Shown here: in pieces, positions 16,601-24,358 of the stretch
Numbering within the stretch: position 1 is the stretch's first letter
Layout of the letters: each line of letters starts with the position of its first letter
The notes under the pieces: model-generated
What the model saw: the letters and a program-made list of their open reading frames with translations, nothing else
What the model was told of the DNA's origin: nothing
Databases searched by the model: none
Program-made: the position numbers and the translations under genes
Origin: Haloterrigena gelatinilytica
Lineage (GTDB): Archaea > Halobacteriota > Halobacteria > Halobacteriales > Natrialbaceae
Direction: 5' to 3'
NCBI RefSeq assembly: GCF_013342145.1
Contig: NZ_JABUQZ010000001.1
Location: 2,914,001-2,978,000 of the forward strand
Length of the DNA: 64,000 nucleotides

Positions 16601-18332
16601 CCTCGAGTTGCGCCGTCGTCTCCCGGAGGTACTGCTCGTGTCGCTTGCGCTCGGTGATGTCCTGGGCCATGGTCATGCCCGCGAAGACGTCGCCGCGCTC
16701 GTCGGTGATCGGGACCACCCGCACGACCCACACGCGATCGGCGTACTCGAGTTCGATCGACTGCTCCTCGCCGTCCAGCGCGGCCTCGAACACCGGCTGC
16801 AGAGTGGCTGCGGTCTCGTCGTCCCAGACCTCCCTGACGTGGTTTCCCGCGAACTCCGCGGGATCGACGGGAATGCGGTCGAATCCCTGTCCGGCCGCCA
16901 GTTCGTACCGGAGATCGGGGTCGAACAGCGTCACGATCCCGTTCGGGAAGTACTCCATGAGCGTCCGGTAGCGCTGCTCGGACTCCTCGAGGCGGCGTTC
17001 GCGCTCCTTGCGCTCGGTGACGTCCTGGGACATGCCGAGCGCGGCGAACACCTCGCCGTCGTCGTCCCGGACCGGGACGATCCGGAAGTCGTAGACGCGG
17101 TCGTTCGCGCGCGATTCGAACGCGCTCGACTCGCCCTCGAGGGCGGCTTCGTAGCTCGATACGAGTTCGTCGGCCACCGCCGGCGAGGCGGCTTCCGCGA
17201 CCGGCGTGCCCTCGATTTCCTCGGCCGTAGCGTCGGCCGTGTCGGTCGGATTCCCGCCGACGGTGCGGTATGTGAGCTCCTCGTCGACGAGGGCGACGAC
17301 GCCGTTGGGGAACTGGTCGACCAGCGTCCGGTAACGCTGTTCGGACTCCTCGAGCTCCCGTTCGCGGGCCTTGCGCTCTGTCACGTCGCGGTCGGAGACG
17401 ATCACCGAGACGACCTCGCCCTCGTCGTTCGTGACCGGCCGGAAGGCGCCGTTCAGGGTGTACCGCTCTCCGTTCGGACGGGTGAGATCGGCCTCGAAGT
17501 TCACGTACTCGCCGCCGGCCGCCCGTTCGGTCCATCGCTTGACGTCGTCCCGGACACCGGCGGGCTCGCCGGACTCGTCCGCCGAGGACCGCGATTCGTC
17601 GAATCGCTCACCGTCGTCGACCTCGCCCCACCACGGCGTCTCCCAGAACGGCTCGCCGATCACGTCCTCGAGGTCGGCGTCGATGTAGTCCATGGCCGTC
17701 CCGTTGATGTCCCGGACCGTCCCGTCCGGATCGAGCAGCCCCACGAGGATGTTCGGATCCTCGAAGATCGCCTCGAACCGGCGCTCCGTCCGCTCGAGGT
17801 CGCGGCGCGTGCGGGCGTGTTCGACCGCCGATCCGAGGACGTCCGCGACGCGCTCGAGGAAGTCGACGTCGGCCTCCGAAAGGGCGTGGCTCTCGGTCGC
17901 GTACGCGCCGAGGACGCCCCACGGCTGCTCGTCCGGTCCGATACGGACGGCGGCGCCGCTGGCGACGTCGTGATCGACGAGCAACGCCGGAGCGGAAAAC
18001 CGCGACTCGGCGTCGAGATCGTCGGTGACGACCGGCTCCGCCGCGCGAACTGCGTATCCCGTCCACGAGGACCGATCCGCGGACACGGCGGTCGAGCCGA
18101 GGCGGTCGGTCGACCAGCCGGCGCCGGCGCGCAACACGGCCGCCGTTCGATCGGGTCGGAGTTCGAACACGGAGCAGTACTCGATATCGAGCGTCTCCGC
18201 GATAGCGAGCGCCGCATCGGCCAGCACCCCGTCGAGATCCCCCGTCTCGAGGGCCTGCTGGCTGAGGTCGGCGACGACCTCTTGCCGACGAATCTGCGCG
18301 GGGTGATCCGCGTCGGTAGACGACGATCCCAT
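13629..18332 (-). CDS. giant GAF + nine-PAS sensor histidine kinase
   Basis: A 1567-residue soluble sensor kinase with no membrane segment. Order: GAF (about 20-165); nine consecutive PAS/PAC units (about 180-1325), several ending in the PAC motif DITERK or DVTERK and five opening with near-identical RYRTLxxxFPNG-type sequence; HisKA with RFAYAASHDLQEPL (His about 1339); HATPase_c with N box QNLLSNALTYSGD, DEGIGI and GTGIGLALCERI. The histidine-kinase core looks catalytically complete. Repeats of very similar PAS units point to internal duplication. A cognate response regulator is not adjacent, which is usual in haloarchaea. Signals are likely intracellular (redox, gas or ligand) but cannot be named. 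Confidence 0.93.
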   Translation of the reverse strand: MGSSSTDADHPAQIRRQEVVADLSQQALETGDLDGVLADAALAIAETLDIEYCSVFELRPDRTAAVLRAGAGWSTDRLGSTAVSADRSSWTGYAVRAAEPVVTDDLDAESRFSAPALLVDHDVASGAAVRIGPDEQPWGVLGAYATESHALSEADVDFLERVADVLGSAVEHARTRRDLERTERRFEAIFEDPNILVGLLDPDGTVRDINGTAMDYIDADLEDVIGEPFWETPWWGEVDDGERFDESRSSADESGEPAGVRDDVKRWTERAAGGEYVNFEADLTRPNGERYTLNGAFRPVTNDEGEVVSVIVSDRDVTERKARERELEESEQRYRTLVDQFPNGVVALVDEELTYRTVGGNPTDTADATAEEIEGTPVAEAASPAVADELVSSYEAALEGESSAFESRANDRVYDFRIVPVRDDDGEVFAALGMSQDVTERKERERRLEESEQRYRTLMEYFPNGIVTLFDPDLRYELAAGQGFDRIPVDPAEFAGNHVREVWDDETAATLQPVFEAALDGEEQSIELEYADRVWVVRVVPITDERGDVFAGMTMAQDITERKRHEQYLRETTAQLEAATEAGAVGTWEWHLQEDEMVAGETFAETFDVDPQAAREGVSSERFLEAVHPADRERVEEEMEAAVESCGEYEAEYRVRTAADELRWVVSRGRVECDEDGNPIRFPGAVTDITERKRAELQLERNNEQLETLFDVLPVGVMVADADGGIHQANDTAREIWGGDVFDTDSVAEYERFPVWSADSGERISPEELTLARVLDGEEVTEPDIYEIEADDGERRIVRVEGMPVRNERGEVTRGVVTITDITERRESQRRLEESEQRYRTLIDHFPNGAVGLFDENLEYQIAGGGVFDEIGASADEAVGQTLRERYPPEQVERLEPKFRAALEGEVSSFEMELHDRDWMAYTVPVMDDDDEIFGGMVMVQEITERKERERKLRERERSLEQYKEYIDEILDAIDDVFYIVGEDGSLQRWNRSVTDVTGYSDEEIAAMEPTELFIDDDVEDVLAAIGEGLETGSVSVELTVRTSDGDTVPFEFNASRLEDPWGNTVLAGIGRDITDRLEREKHLERYETIVETVNDGVYVVDEDGRFTMVNETYASMLGYEPDELVGTDASRMVDDDVTERVEELTAGDAERPTIEAEVRTADGDRLPVEGTFAMLPEDDNTWHRVSIVRDISDRKERERRLEESERRYRTLVENFPGGAVGLYDENLEYIVVGGEAFDDLGISEDEVAGATLYERYPDDLVDEIEPYFRAVFDGEANTFEFRARGRDVWAHTIPLRNDDDEIFAGMVMVQDVTERREYERRLEESNERLERFAYAASHDLQEPLRMVTSYLMLLENRYGDVFDDDGQEFLEFAVDGADRMREMIDGLLEYSRVETRGDPFEPMDLNVVVDDVLEDLQFRIEETDAEITVEDLPRVEGDASQLRQVFQNLLSNALTYSGDEPPRIHVGAERREAPRASDHSGEAAENDGDEWVISVADEGIGIAPEDQERVFTIFDRLHSRGEYDGTGIGLALCERIVERHDGEIWVDSEPGEGATFSVTLSASRDP

Positions 18333-18462
18333 TCACCGGTATACAGTGGCGGCGGCGGTAAAACGTCTTTGTCCGGCGGTTCTCAGCTCGCCCGTCGTTC
18401 GAGGGGCCGGCGACGGCGCCCGAATGGTCGTCGTCGTCAGTGACGGCCCCGAAATCCGGTAG

Positions 18463-18981
18463 TTACTCGTAGTCGACGGAGACCGACTCGAGGACGACGT
18501 CTTCCTGCGGCTGGTCGTTGGCGTCGGTGTCGACGGATCCGATCTCGTGGACGACGTCCATGCCGTCGATGACCTTGCCGAAGACCGAGTGGCGGTCGTC
18601 GAGGTGGGGCTGGGCGTCGAGCGTGATGAAGAACTGCGAGCCGTTGGTGTTCGGCCCGGAGTTCGCCATCGAGAGGATGCCCTCGTCGTCGTGGCGCAGT
18701 TCCTCGTGGAACTCGTCGTCGAACTGGTAGCCGGGGCCGCCGCGACCGGTCTCGGTCGGGTCGCCGCCCTGAATCATGAAGTCCTCGATGACGCGGTGGA
18801 AGGCGACGTCGTCGTAGAGGGGCTCGCCCTCGACCTCCTCGCCCGTCTCGGGGTCTTCCCAGGTCTTGCCGCCGGTCGCGAGACCGACGAAGTTGTCGAC
18901 GGTCCGCGGCGCGCGCTCGTCGTAGAGTTCGACTTCGATATCGCCGCGGTTCGTGTGCAGGGTGGCAGTAACGTCTCCCAT
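18463..18981 (-). CDS. cyclophilin-type peptidyl-prolyl cis-trans isomerase
   Basis: A 172-residue cyclophilin (PpiB-like). Seen: ATLHTNRGDIEVELYDERAP (strand 1), VAFHRVIEDFMIQGGDP (FHRVI and QGGD motifs), SMANSGPNTNGSQFFIT (active-site NGSQFFI) and LDDRHSVFGKVIDGMDVV. Start ATG 18981 gives the family N-terminus; longer upstream frames to 19104 are not conserved-looking. Cytoplasmic folding catalyst. It is a single gene. Confidence 0.95.
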   Translation of the reverse strand: MGDVTATLHTNRGDIEVELYDERAPRTVDNFVGLATGGKTWEDPETGEEVEGEPLYDDVAFHRVIEDFMIQGGDPTETGRGGPGYQFDDEFHEELRHDDEGILSMANSGPNTNGSQFFITLDAQPHLDDRHSVFGKVIDGMDVVHEIGSVDTDANDQPQEDVVLESVSVDYE

Positions 18982-19162
18982 GTCCGGCGAGACGGCAGGG
19001 CTACGGAAAACGGTAGTGGTCTCGTCCGCTCCTCGCGTCCGTTCGTTCCGCTGTACCGCCGGTGTGCGACGAGCGGTCCTCGAGCGGTCGGCCACTTTGA
19101 TCACATCGGGAAGTCAGCAGCGGACGTTCCGACAGTGGACGAGCGAACGACGTGAGCGTTAG

Positions 19163-19183
19163 CGCGGAACCGCCGGTTCCGCG
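19163..19183. repeat. palindrome with 9-bp arms and 3-nt loop
   Basis: Perfect arms CGCGGAACC and GGTTCCGCG around loop GCC, in the short intergenic space between cyclophilin and the small membrane protein. The same outer sequence recurs at 24859-24877. It could be a terminator for the minus-strand membrane gene at 19211, but no T-run follows. Confidence 0.7.
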
Positions 19184-19210
19184 AGCCGTGCGAACGAGCA
19201 CTACGCGTGC

Positions 19211-19423
19211 TTACCGCCCGGACGCTTCAAACAGGGTCCGCCACAAGAAAACGAGCGGCACCGTCACCCCGAGATTGATAGCCGTCCCCGAAACCCCCAT
19301 CTCGATCGCGGAAACTGGCTCTCTCGTCGAGAGGAAGACAACGGCCGTTATCAAAAGGAACACCCCGCCGGCAAACGTAATCCAGTGAGCCGGCGACCGG
19401 GGTGCAGAGACGCGACCAGACAT
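19211..19423 (-). CDS. small two-helix membrane protein
   Basis: A 70-residue protein with two clear hydrophobic segments, about 13-31 (WITFAGGVFLLITAVVFLS) and 45-62 (TAINLGVTVPLVFLWRTLF), joined by a short polar loop. No named family is recognised. The ATG at 19423 and haloarchaeal codon use support it as real. It is divergent from the deacylase gene starting at 19551. Confidence 0.6.
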   Translation of the reverse strand: MSGRVSAPRSPAHWITFAGGVFLLITAVVFLSTREPVSAIEMGVSGTAINLGVTVPLVFLWRTLFEASGR

Positions 19424-19550
19424 AGAAGAGCGTTCTTCTACACACGTTATATTCTTTTCTCGGTTTCGGGTTCGGTCGAAATGAGAGCCTCGAGCGACGT
19501 CGGCGAAAGGCGGCCGCAGCTACATACCGCCGGACGTGGAACGGCGGACC

Positions 19551-20522
19551 ATGAACACCGGAACCCACACGGTCGAGGAGGTGACGCTCGCGAGGCTGCC
19601 CTCCGGCGTCGAACTGACGACGACGATTCACACGTACCGCGGCGCCGAGGGCGGACCGACGCTGTACGTCCAGGCCGCCCAGCACGGCCGCGAGATCAAC
19701 GGCACCGAGACGCTCCGGCGGTTCCACGAGCGACTGCCCCTCGAGGAGCTGTCGGGAACGATCGTCGCCGTTCCCGTCGCGAACCCGCTGACCTTCGATC
19801 TGGTCTCCTACATCACGCCAGAAGAGTTCGACAGCGTCAACCCGAACATGAACCGGATCTGGCCGGGCGACGAGGGCGGGAGCCTCCACCAACAGATGGC
19901 CGCGCGGCTCTGGACGGAGGTGAGCCGCGCCGACGCCATCGTCGACCTCCACACGGGGAGCCCGGACATGTACCCCCACGTCGTCTACCGCGAGGGCGAC
20001 GAACGGTCGCGCGCGCTCGCCGAAGCCTTCGGCACCGACCTGCTGCTCTCCGAAGAGGCCGACGAGGACGCCAACGAGGAGTGGCACCGGCGGGGCTTCG
20101 CGGGGAAGCTCCGGGTCGCCGCCGCCGAGGAGGGGATCCCCTCGATCACGCCCGAACTCGCCCACAACAAGCAGATCCTCGAGGACGCCGTCGAGGAGGG
20201 CGTCGAGGGCCTGCTCGACGTCTGCCGGTATATGGGGTTGCTCCCCGGCGACGTTCCGGAGCGAAACCAGACGATCGCGCGCAACCACCTCGGACAGGTC
20301 ACCGCCGACGGCTCCGGCCTCTTCCGCCCGGAACCGGGGCTCGAAGTCGGACAGGATATTACCGAAGGGACGCCGCTCGGAACCGTCTACGATCCGCGGA
20401 CGTACGAACCGCTCCACGAGGCGGTCGCGGACCGCGACGGGATTCTCTACGCGCTCACCCGAGAGGCGACCGTGACCGCGGGCGATCAGCTCGCGAGCGT
20501 CGCGCTGATCCGCGAGGAGTGA
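19551..20522 (+). CDS. AspA/AstE-type (M14-like) zinc deacylase
   Basis: A 323-residue protein of the succinylglutamate desuccinylase/aspartoacylase family, a zinc carboxypeptidase-like fold. The zinc ligands are visible as HGRE (His and Glu, AAQHGREINGTE) and DLHTGSP. NPNMNRIWPG is the substrate-binding Asn-Arg motif. The C-terminal half (GLEVGQDITEGTPLGTVYD) is the family beta domain. It probably cleaves an N-acyl amino acid or similar amide. ATG 19551 was chosen over the GTG at 19536. No operon partner. Confidence 0.85.
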   Translation: MNTGTHTVEEVTLARLPSGVELTTTIHTYRGAEGGPTLYVQAAQHGREINGTETLRRFHERLPLEELSGTIVAVPVANPLTFDLVSYITPEEFDSVNPNMNRIWPGDEGGSLHQQMAARLWTEVSRADAIVDLHTGSPDMYPHVVYREGDERSRALAEAFGTDLLLSEEADEDANEEWHRRGFAGKLRVAAAEEGIPSITPELAHNKQILEDAVEEGVEGLLDVCRYMGLLPGDVPERNQTIARNHLGQVTADGSGLFRPEPGLEVGQDITEGTPLGTVYDPRTYEPLHEAVADRDGILYALTREATVTAGDQLASVALIREE

Positions 20523-20551
20523 TCGGGTAGCGGAGTCCGCGAAATGACCGT

Positions 20552-21052
20552 TCAGCGGAGCCCGAGCAGCGAGATTCCGGCGGTCGACCCGCCGACGAGG
20601 ACGACCGTCCAGACCGCGAGGGCGATCGCGAGCCAGCCGACGGTCAGTCGCGTGTTCTCCCCGACGACCATCGCCAGCAGCGCCGTGAGGTGGATACCGG
20701 CGAGTATCGGACCGGCGAACGAGAGCCCGACGATCCCGTAGCGCTTCCAGAGCCGCCGTGCGCGACCGTACCGATCGCTCGAGTCGAGGTCGTCGCCGCC
20801 CCGCCGTCGGGCCCACCAGGCGGCGAGGCGCTCGTGGGCGACCGCGATGGAACCGACCGCGGTGACGCTGCCGGCGAAGGCGGCGACGCCGGTGGCGGCC
20901 GGATCGAAGCCGAGCCCGATCGCGACCGGGATGACGACGAACGGTTCGATCGCCGGAATCATCGCGAGGACGAACACGAGGAGGTATCGACCGACGCCGG
21001 TGGCTTCCTCGAGCGCCTGTCCGACGTCGACGAGTGCTGGAGCGAGTGTCAT
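20552..21052 (-). CDS. small multidrug export (PF06695-like) membrane protein
   Basis: A 166-residue integral membrane protein with about four helices (24-50, 54-75, 107-130, 135-160). The opening VFVLAMIPAIEPFVVIPVAI and the second-half RYGIVGLSFAGPILAG fit the small multidrug export protein / YqaA-like family. A charged cytoplasmic loop (WWARRRGGDDLDSSDRYGRA) separates the pairs. Transport function in this family is little tested. It is convergent with the deacylase ending at 20522. Confidence 0.75.
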   Translation of the reverse strand: MTLAPALVDVGQALEEATGVGRYLLVFVLAMIPAIEPFVVIPVAIGLGFDPAATGVAAFAGSVTAVGSIAVAHERLAAWWARRRGGDDLDSSDRYGRARRLWKRYGIVGLSFAGPILAGIHLTALLAMVVGENTRLTVGWLAIALAVWTVVLVGGSTAGISLLGLR

Positions 21053-21152
21053 GGGGACCGCGTCCGACGAACGGACGTGTTACTGGAACGAAACGAAGGT
21101 GGCGGAAAAAGCCGTTTCGGTTCGGTACCGATCGGTGATCCGAAAGCGGCTC

Positions 21153-21911
21153 TCAGGCCGAATAGCCGCCGTCGACGACCAGTCCGTGGCCGGTGACGAA
21201 CGAGGCCTCGTCGCTGGCGAGGAACAGGATCGCGTCGGCGATCTCCTCGGGTTCGCCGAGTCGCTTGAGCGGGTACTCCTCGACCATCGCCTCGCGGGCC
21301 TGTTCGGGATCGCCCTGCTGGTCCAGATAGTCGTCGAGCAGTTGGGTCTCCGTGAAGCCGGGGCAGACGGCGTTGGCGCGGACGCCGTAGGGGCCGGCTT
21401 CCGCCGCGACGGTTCGGGTCAGGTTCAACACGGCCGCTTTGGTCGTCGAGTAGGCCGCCTGATGGGGGAGCCCGAGGATGCTCGCCAGCGAGCCGACGTT
21501 GACGATCGCGCCGTGGCCCTGTTCTTTCATGTGAGGCAAGGCCGCGGAGCAGCCGTTCCAGACCCCGTTGATGTTGATGTCGACCACGAAGTCCCGGACC
21601 TCGTCGTCGAGGTCCTCCAGCGGACCGCCGGGATGGCCGGTGCCGGCGTTGTTGATCATCACGTCGAGTCCGTAGTCCTCGGCGACGGCGTCGACGACGT
21701 CGTGGAACCGATCGCTGTCGGTGACGTCGAGTTCGGCGAACTCGGCCTCGCCGCCGGCGTCTTCGATCAGTTCGACGGTCTCCTCGCCGTCCGCCACGTC
21801 GACGTCGGTGACGACGACCCGCGCGCCCTCGTCGGCACACCGCAGTGCCGTCTCCCGACCGATCCCCGCGCCCGCGCCCGTGATAACGACGGTGTTGTCT
21901 TCGAGTCGCAT
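21153..21911 (-). CDS. short-chain dehydrogenase (3-oxoacyl-ACP reductase-like)
   Basis: A 252-residue classical SDR: TGAGAGIGRE (nucleotide loop), D after beta 3 (ARVVVTDVDVADG, favouring NAD), NNAGTGHPGGP, catalytic Ser/Tyr/Lys in VGSLASILGLPHQAAYSTTK, and GVRANAVCPGF. The C-terminal EASFVTGHGLVVDGGYSA is the standard end. Start ATG 21911 (MRLEDNTVVITG) matches the family; ATGs at 21935 and 21950 would add 8 or 13 residues. Substrate unknown. Confidence 0.9.
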   Translation of the reverse strand: MRLEDNTVVITGAGAGIGRETALRCADEGARVVVTDVDVADGEETVELIEDAGGEAEFAELDVTDSDRFHDVVDAVAEDYGLDVMINNAGTGHPGGPLEDLDDEVRDFVVDININGVWNGCSAALPHMKEQGHGAIVNVGSLASILGLPHQAAYSTTKAAVLNLTRTVAAEAGPYGVRANAVCPGFTETQLLDDYLDQQGDPEQAREAMVEEYPLKRLGEPEEIADAILFLASDEASFVTGHGLVVDGGYSA

Positions 21912-22164
21912 ACTCTCGGAATCGAACGCAGGGGACATAAATTCGTTCATTATTTCAGCAAGTTAGAGACCCGATGTTCGGGAGAATGTGCCGATGATAA
22001 AACAGTGGTAACCGCTGGGAGTGGGCTCCGAACGATCGGTGACGTCGCTGCTCGAAAGCGAGACGCGAGGAAATCGGCGCTTCGTTCGCGGACGAACGCG
22101 TCTCTGGCGGTCGACGCCGTGACACCCGCACTCGCTAGGGAAAAGAGACAGAGACCGGCGCGTC

Positions 22165-23232
22165 TCAGAACGCCCGCAGGTCCTCGAGCACCGCCTCGGC
22201 GCTGCCGTCGGCGATCACGTCGCGGGCCCGCTCGAGTCCCGCCTCGAGGCTGTCGACGTCCTCGCGGGCGTACATCCGGAACGCGCCGTTGAGGGCGATG
22301 GCGTCGGCGAAGTGATCGTCGCGCTCGCCGGTGAGCACCTCTTCGGTGATCGTCGCGGAGTCGGCGGTGACGTCGTCGACCTCGAGGTCCTCGTTTTCCA
22401 TCTCCATGCCGTACTCGGCGGTCTCGATCTCGTAGTCCTCGAGTTCCTCGCCGCCATTCCATTCGGCAACTTTCGTGTAGCCGGGGCGGATGTCGTCGTA
22501 CCCCTCCATTCCCTGGAAGAAGATGACCCGCGAGTAGTCGAGATGGTCGCTCTCCCGGATGAGATCGGTCAGCTTCTTCGCGAAGGCGAGGTGGTAGAAC
22601 GAGCCGAGGTGGACGTCGGCGTTCGCGGGGTTGCCGACGGTCTCGATCGTGTTGACGAACGTCCGCACGCCCATCTGGTCGCGGCGGTCGTAGAGGTCGT
22701 GGACGCCGGGGTTGAACGCGGGCTGGTAGTAGAAGCCGAAGCCGGTCTCGTCGACCATGTCGGCGCTTTCTTCGGGCGCGAGGTCGGTGCGGATCCCGAG
22801 TTCGTCGAGGACGTGTTTATACGCCGTTGCTTTCTGAGTGGGGACGCGATCCCCGGAGTGAACGACGACCGGCGTGCCCGCGGCGGCGGCCACGAGGCCG
22901 GCGCCGACGCCGAGGACGGCCGAACTGTGTTTGCCGTCGTAGTTCGCGCCGCAGTCGACGGGATCGGCCTCGGGTTCGGCGGTGACGACCGACTCCTCGC
23001 GCATGACGTCGGTGTAGCCCGCCAGTTCTTCGGGGTTGTTGCGCTTCCAGCGGTTGGCCAGCCAGAACGCGCCCAGCGTCGTCGCGTCGGGTTCGCCGGC
23101 CAGAATCCGCTGGAACGCCTCGCGGGCTTGCTCGCGGCTCATGTCGTCGGCGGACTTGGGACCGGAGCCGACGACCTCGGTCATCAGCCGTTTCAGCGGC
23201 CACTCACCGAACTCATGGGATGCCTGCGCCAT
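22165..23232 (-). CDS. anthranilate phosphoribosyltransferase-like protein (TrpD paralogue)
   Basis: A 355-residue protein with the glycosyltransferase-family-3 fold of TrpD: N-terminal helical domain (MTEVVGSGPKSADDMSREQA) and the PRPP-type domain (AVLGVGAGLVAAAAGTPVVV, PTQKATAYKHVLDELGI). The true TrpD motifs GTGGDG and NIST are not present; the equivalent region reads DCGANYDGKHSS. It is therefore a paralogue of unknown substrate, not the tryptophan enzyme. ATG 23232 (MAQASHEF) was chosen. It is downstream of the winged-helix GNAT gene on the same strand, separated by a hairpin region. Confidence 0.8.
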   Translation of the reverse strand: MAQASHEFGEWPLKRLMTEVVGSGPKSADDMSREQAREAFQRILAGEPDATTLGAFWLANRWKRNNPEELAGYTDVMREESVVTAEPEADPVDCGANYDGKHSSAVLGVGAGLVAAAAGTPVVVHSGDRVPTQKATAYKHVLDELGIRTDLAPEESADMVDETGFGFYYQPAFNPGVHDLYDRRDQMGVRTFVNTIETVGNPANADVHLGSFYHLAFAKKLTDLIRESDHLDYSRVIFFQGMEGYDDIRPGYTKVAEWNGGEELEDYEIETAEYGMEMENEDLEVDDVTADSATITEEVLTGERDDHFADAIALNGAFRMYAREDVDSLEAGLERARDVIADGSAEAVLEDLRAF

Positions 23233-23387
23233 GTGCGTCCGTTCGGACGGCCGCCGCAAAAGGGTCCCGTTTCCGGTGACGGTAGCCAGTCGGTACAGAT
23301 GCGAATGGAACGCTGCGAGCATCCGCGAGCGAAGCGAGCGGTTCTCCGACAGCGAAGCCGAAGGCTGAGCCGTCGGCCTTTTTTCAT

Positions 23388-23443
23388 CGAAGTTTTTGCA
23401 CCGAGCGGTTCGCCTGTGGCGAACCCGAGGTGGAAAAAGTTCG
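23388..23443. repeat. nested inverted repeat in the intergenic space
   Basis: The outer arms CGAAGTTTTTGCACC (23388-23402) and GGTGGAAAAAGTTCG (23429-23443) pair with two mismatches. The inner arms GGTTCGCC and GGCGAACC (23407-23425) pair perfectly around a TGT loop. It directly follows the stop of the GNAT gene (minus strand), so a transcription terminator is plausible. The inner part belongs to the 3-nt-loop palindrome set. Confidence 0.6.
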
Positions 23444-23448
23444 TTGTG

Positions 23449-24207
23449 TTACAGTTCGATCGCCATCATCACCTCGTCGATGTACTCGTCCTCGAGTTTG
23501 TAGTGGTCCTCGCGGACGGCCTCGACGATCCATCCCCGATCCTCGAAGAACTCGATCGCGGCCTCGTTGCTCGAGGGGACGCTCTGGTAGACCTTCTCGT
23601 GGCCCTGCGACCGCGCCCACTCGAGGGCGCGGTCGAGCAACTGGCTCCCGACGCCCAGCCCGCGGTACTCCTCCAGGACGCCGACCGTGAGTTCGGCGGT
23701 GTGGGACAGCTTCTCGAGGTTCGGCAGGTGGAGGTGAGCCCAGCCGACGACCTCGTTGTCGACGGTGGCGACGAAGAACAGTCGGGACTCGTACTCGTTG
23801 CGCCGCAGGAGGACGTTCTCGTGGTCGAGTTCGTCCGCGACCGTCTCGGCCTCGATGTAGGTCATCTCCTCGACGACCTGTCGCATCGCGCCGACGATCC
23901 CCGAGAGATCCTCCTGTCTGGCCGCCCTGATCGTGACGTCGACGTCGTCGGTCGTGAACTCCTCCCGTTCCTCCTCGACGTCGATGGCGATGCGCAACGT
24001 GCCGTCGTCCTCCTCGAGGTAGCCGTCGCGCTTGAGGATCGCCACGTTGTGTCTGAACGCGCGCGTATACTGCGGGTCGCCGGGCGGATCGTCCGGGAAC
24101 AGTTCCGAACGGACCCGATCCCGGTCGACCGCGCCGTGGGCCTCCACGTACTCGTAAATACTCGTTCGGTCGGTATCCTCGATCTCCGCTGGTTCTGCCA
24201 TCGACAT
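23449..24207 (-). CDS. winged-helix + GNAT acetyltransferase fusion
   Basis: A 252-residue two-domain protein. Residues about 10-80 look like a winged helix (SIYEYVEAHGAVDRDRVRSE, AFRHNVAILKRDGYLEEDDG). Residues about 90-250 form a GNAT fold with the acetyl-CoA loop VGVLEEYRGLGVGSQLLDRA and FFEDRGW. It could be a DNA-binding acetyltransferase or a regulator sensing acetyl-CoA. Start ATG 24207 or 24201. It is divergent from the siroheme decarboxylase gene across 151 bp. Confidence 0.85.
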   Translation of the reverse strand: MSMAEPAEIEDTDRTSIYEYVEAHGAVDRDRVRSELFPDDPPGDPQYTRAFRHNVAILKRDGYLEEDDGTLRIAIDVEEEREEFTTDDVDVTIRAARQEDLSGIVGAMRQVVEEMTYIEAETVADELDHENVLLRRNEYESRLFFVATVDNEVVGWAHLHLPNLEKLSHTAELTVGVLEEYRGLGVGSQLLDRALEWARSQGHEKVYQSVPSSNEAAIEFFEDRGWIVEAVREDHYKLEDEYIDEVMMAIEL

Positions 24208-24336
24208 GCTTAATGCTAACGTCTACCACCATCATAATCGTTTCAATACTCACGAAGTAGAAACAGTCGCCCGGAAGAGGACGAACGGCCGCGACCGGAG
24301 CGCTCGCTCGTCGTTCGGACCCGAAAGCAATACGGT

Positions 24337-24357
24337 GCCGTTCTCCCTAGGGACGGC
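24337..24357. promoter_or_regulatory. dyad just before the ahbAB start codon
   Basis: GCCGT (24337-24341) and ACGGC (24353-24357) flank the 8-bp palindrome CCCTAGGG (24345-24352), ending 1 bp before ATG 24359. It may be an operator or a leader hairpin. The function is a guess. Confidence 0.35.
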
Positions 24358-24358
24358 A

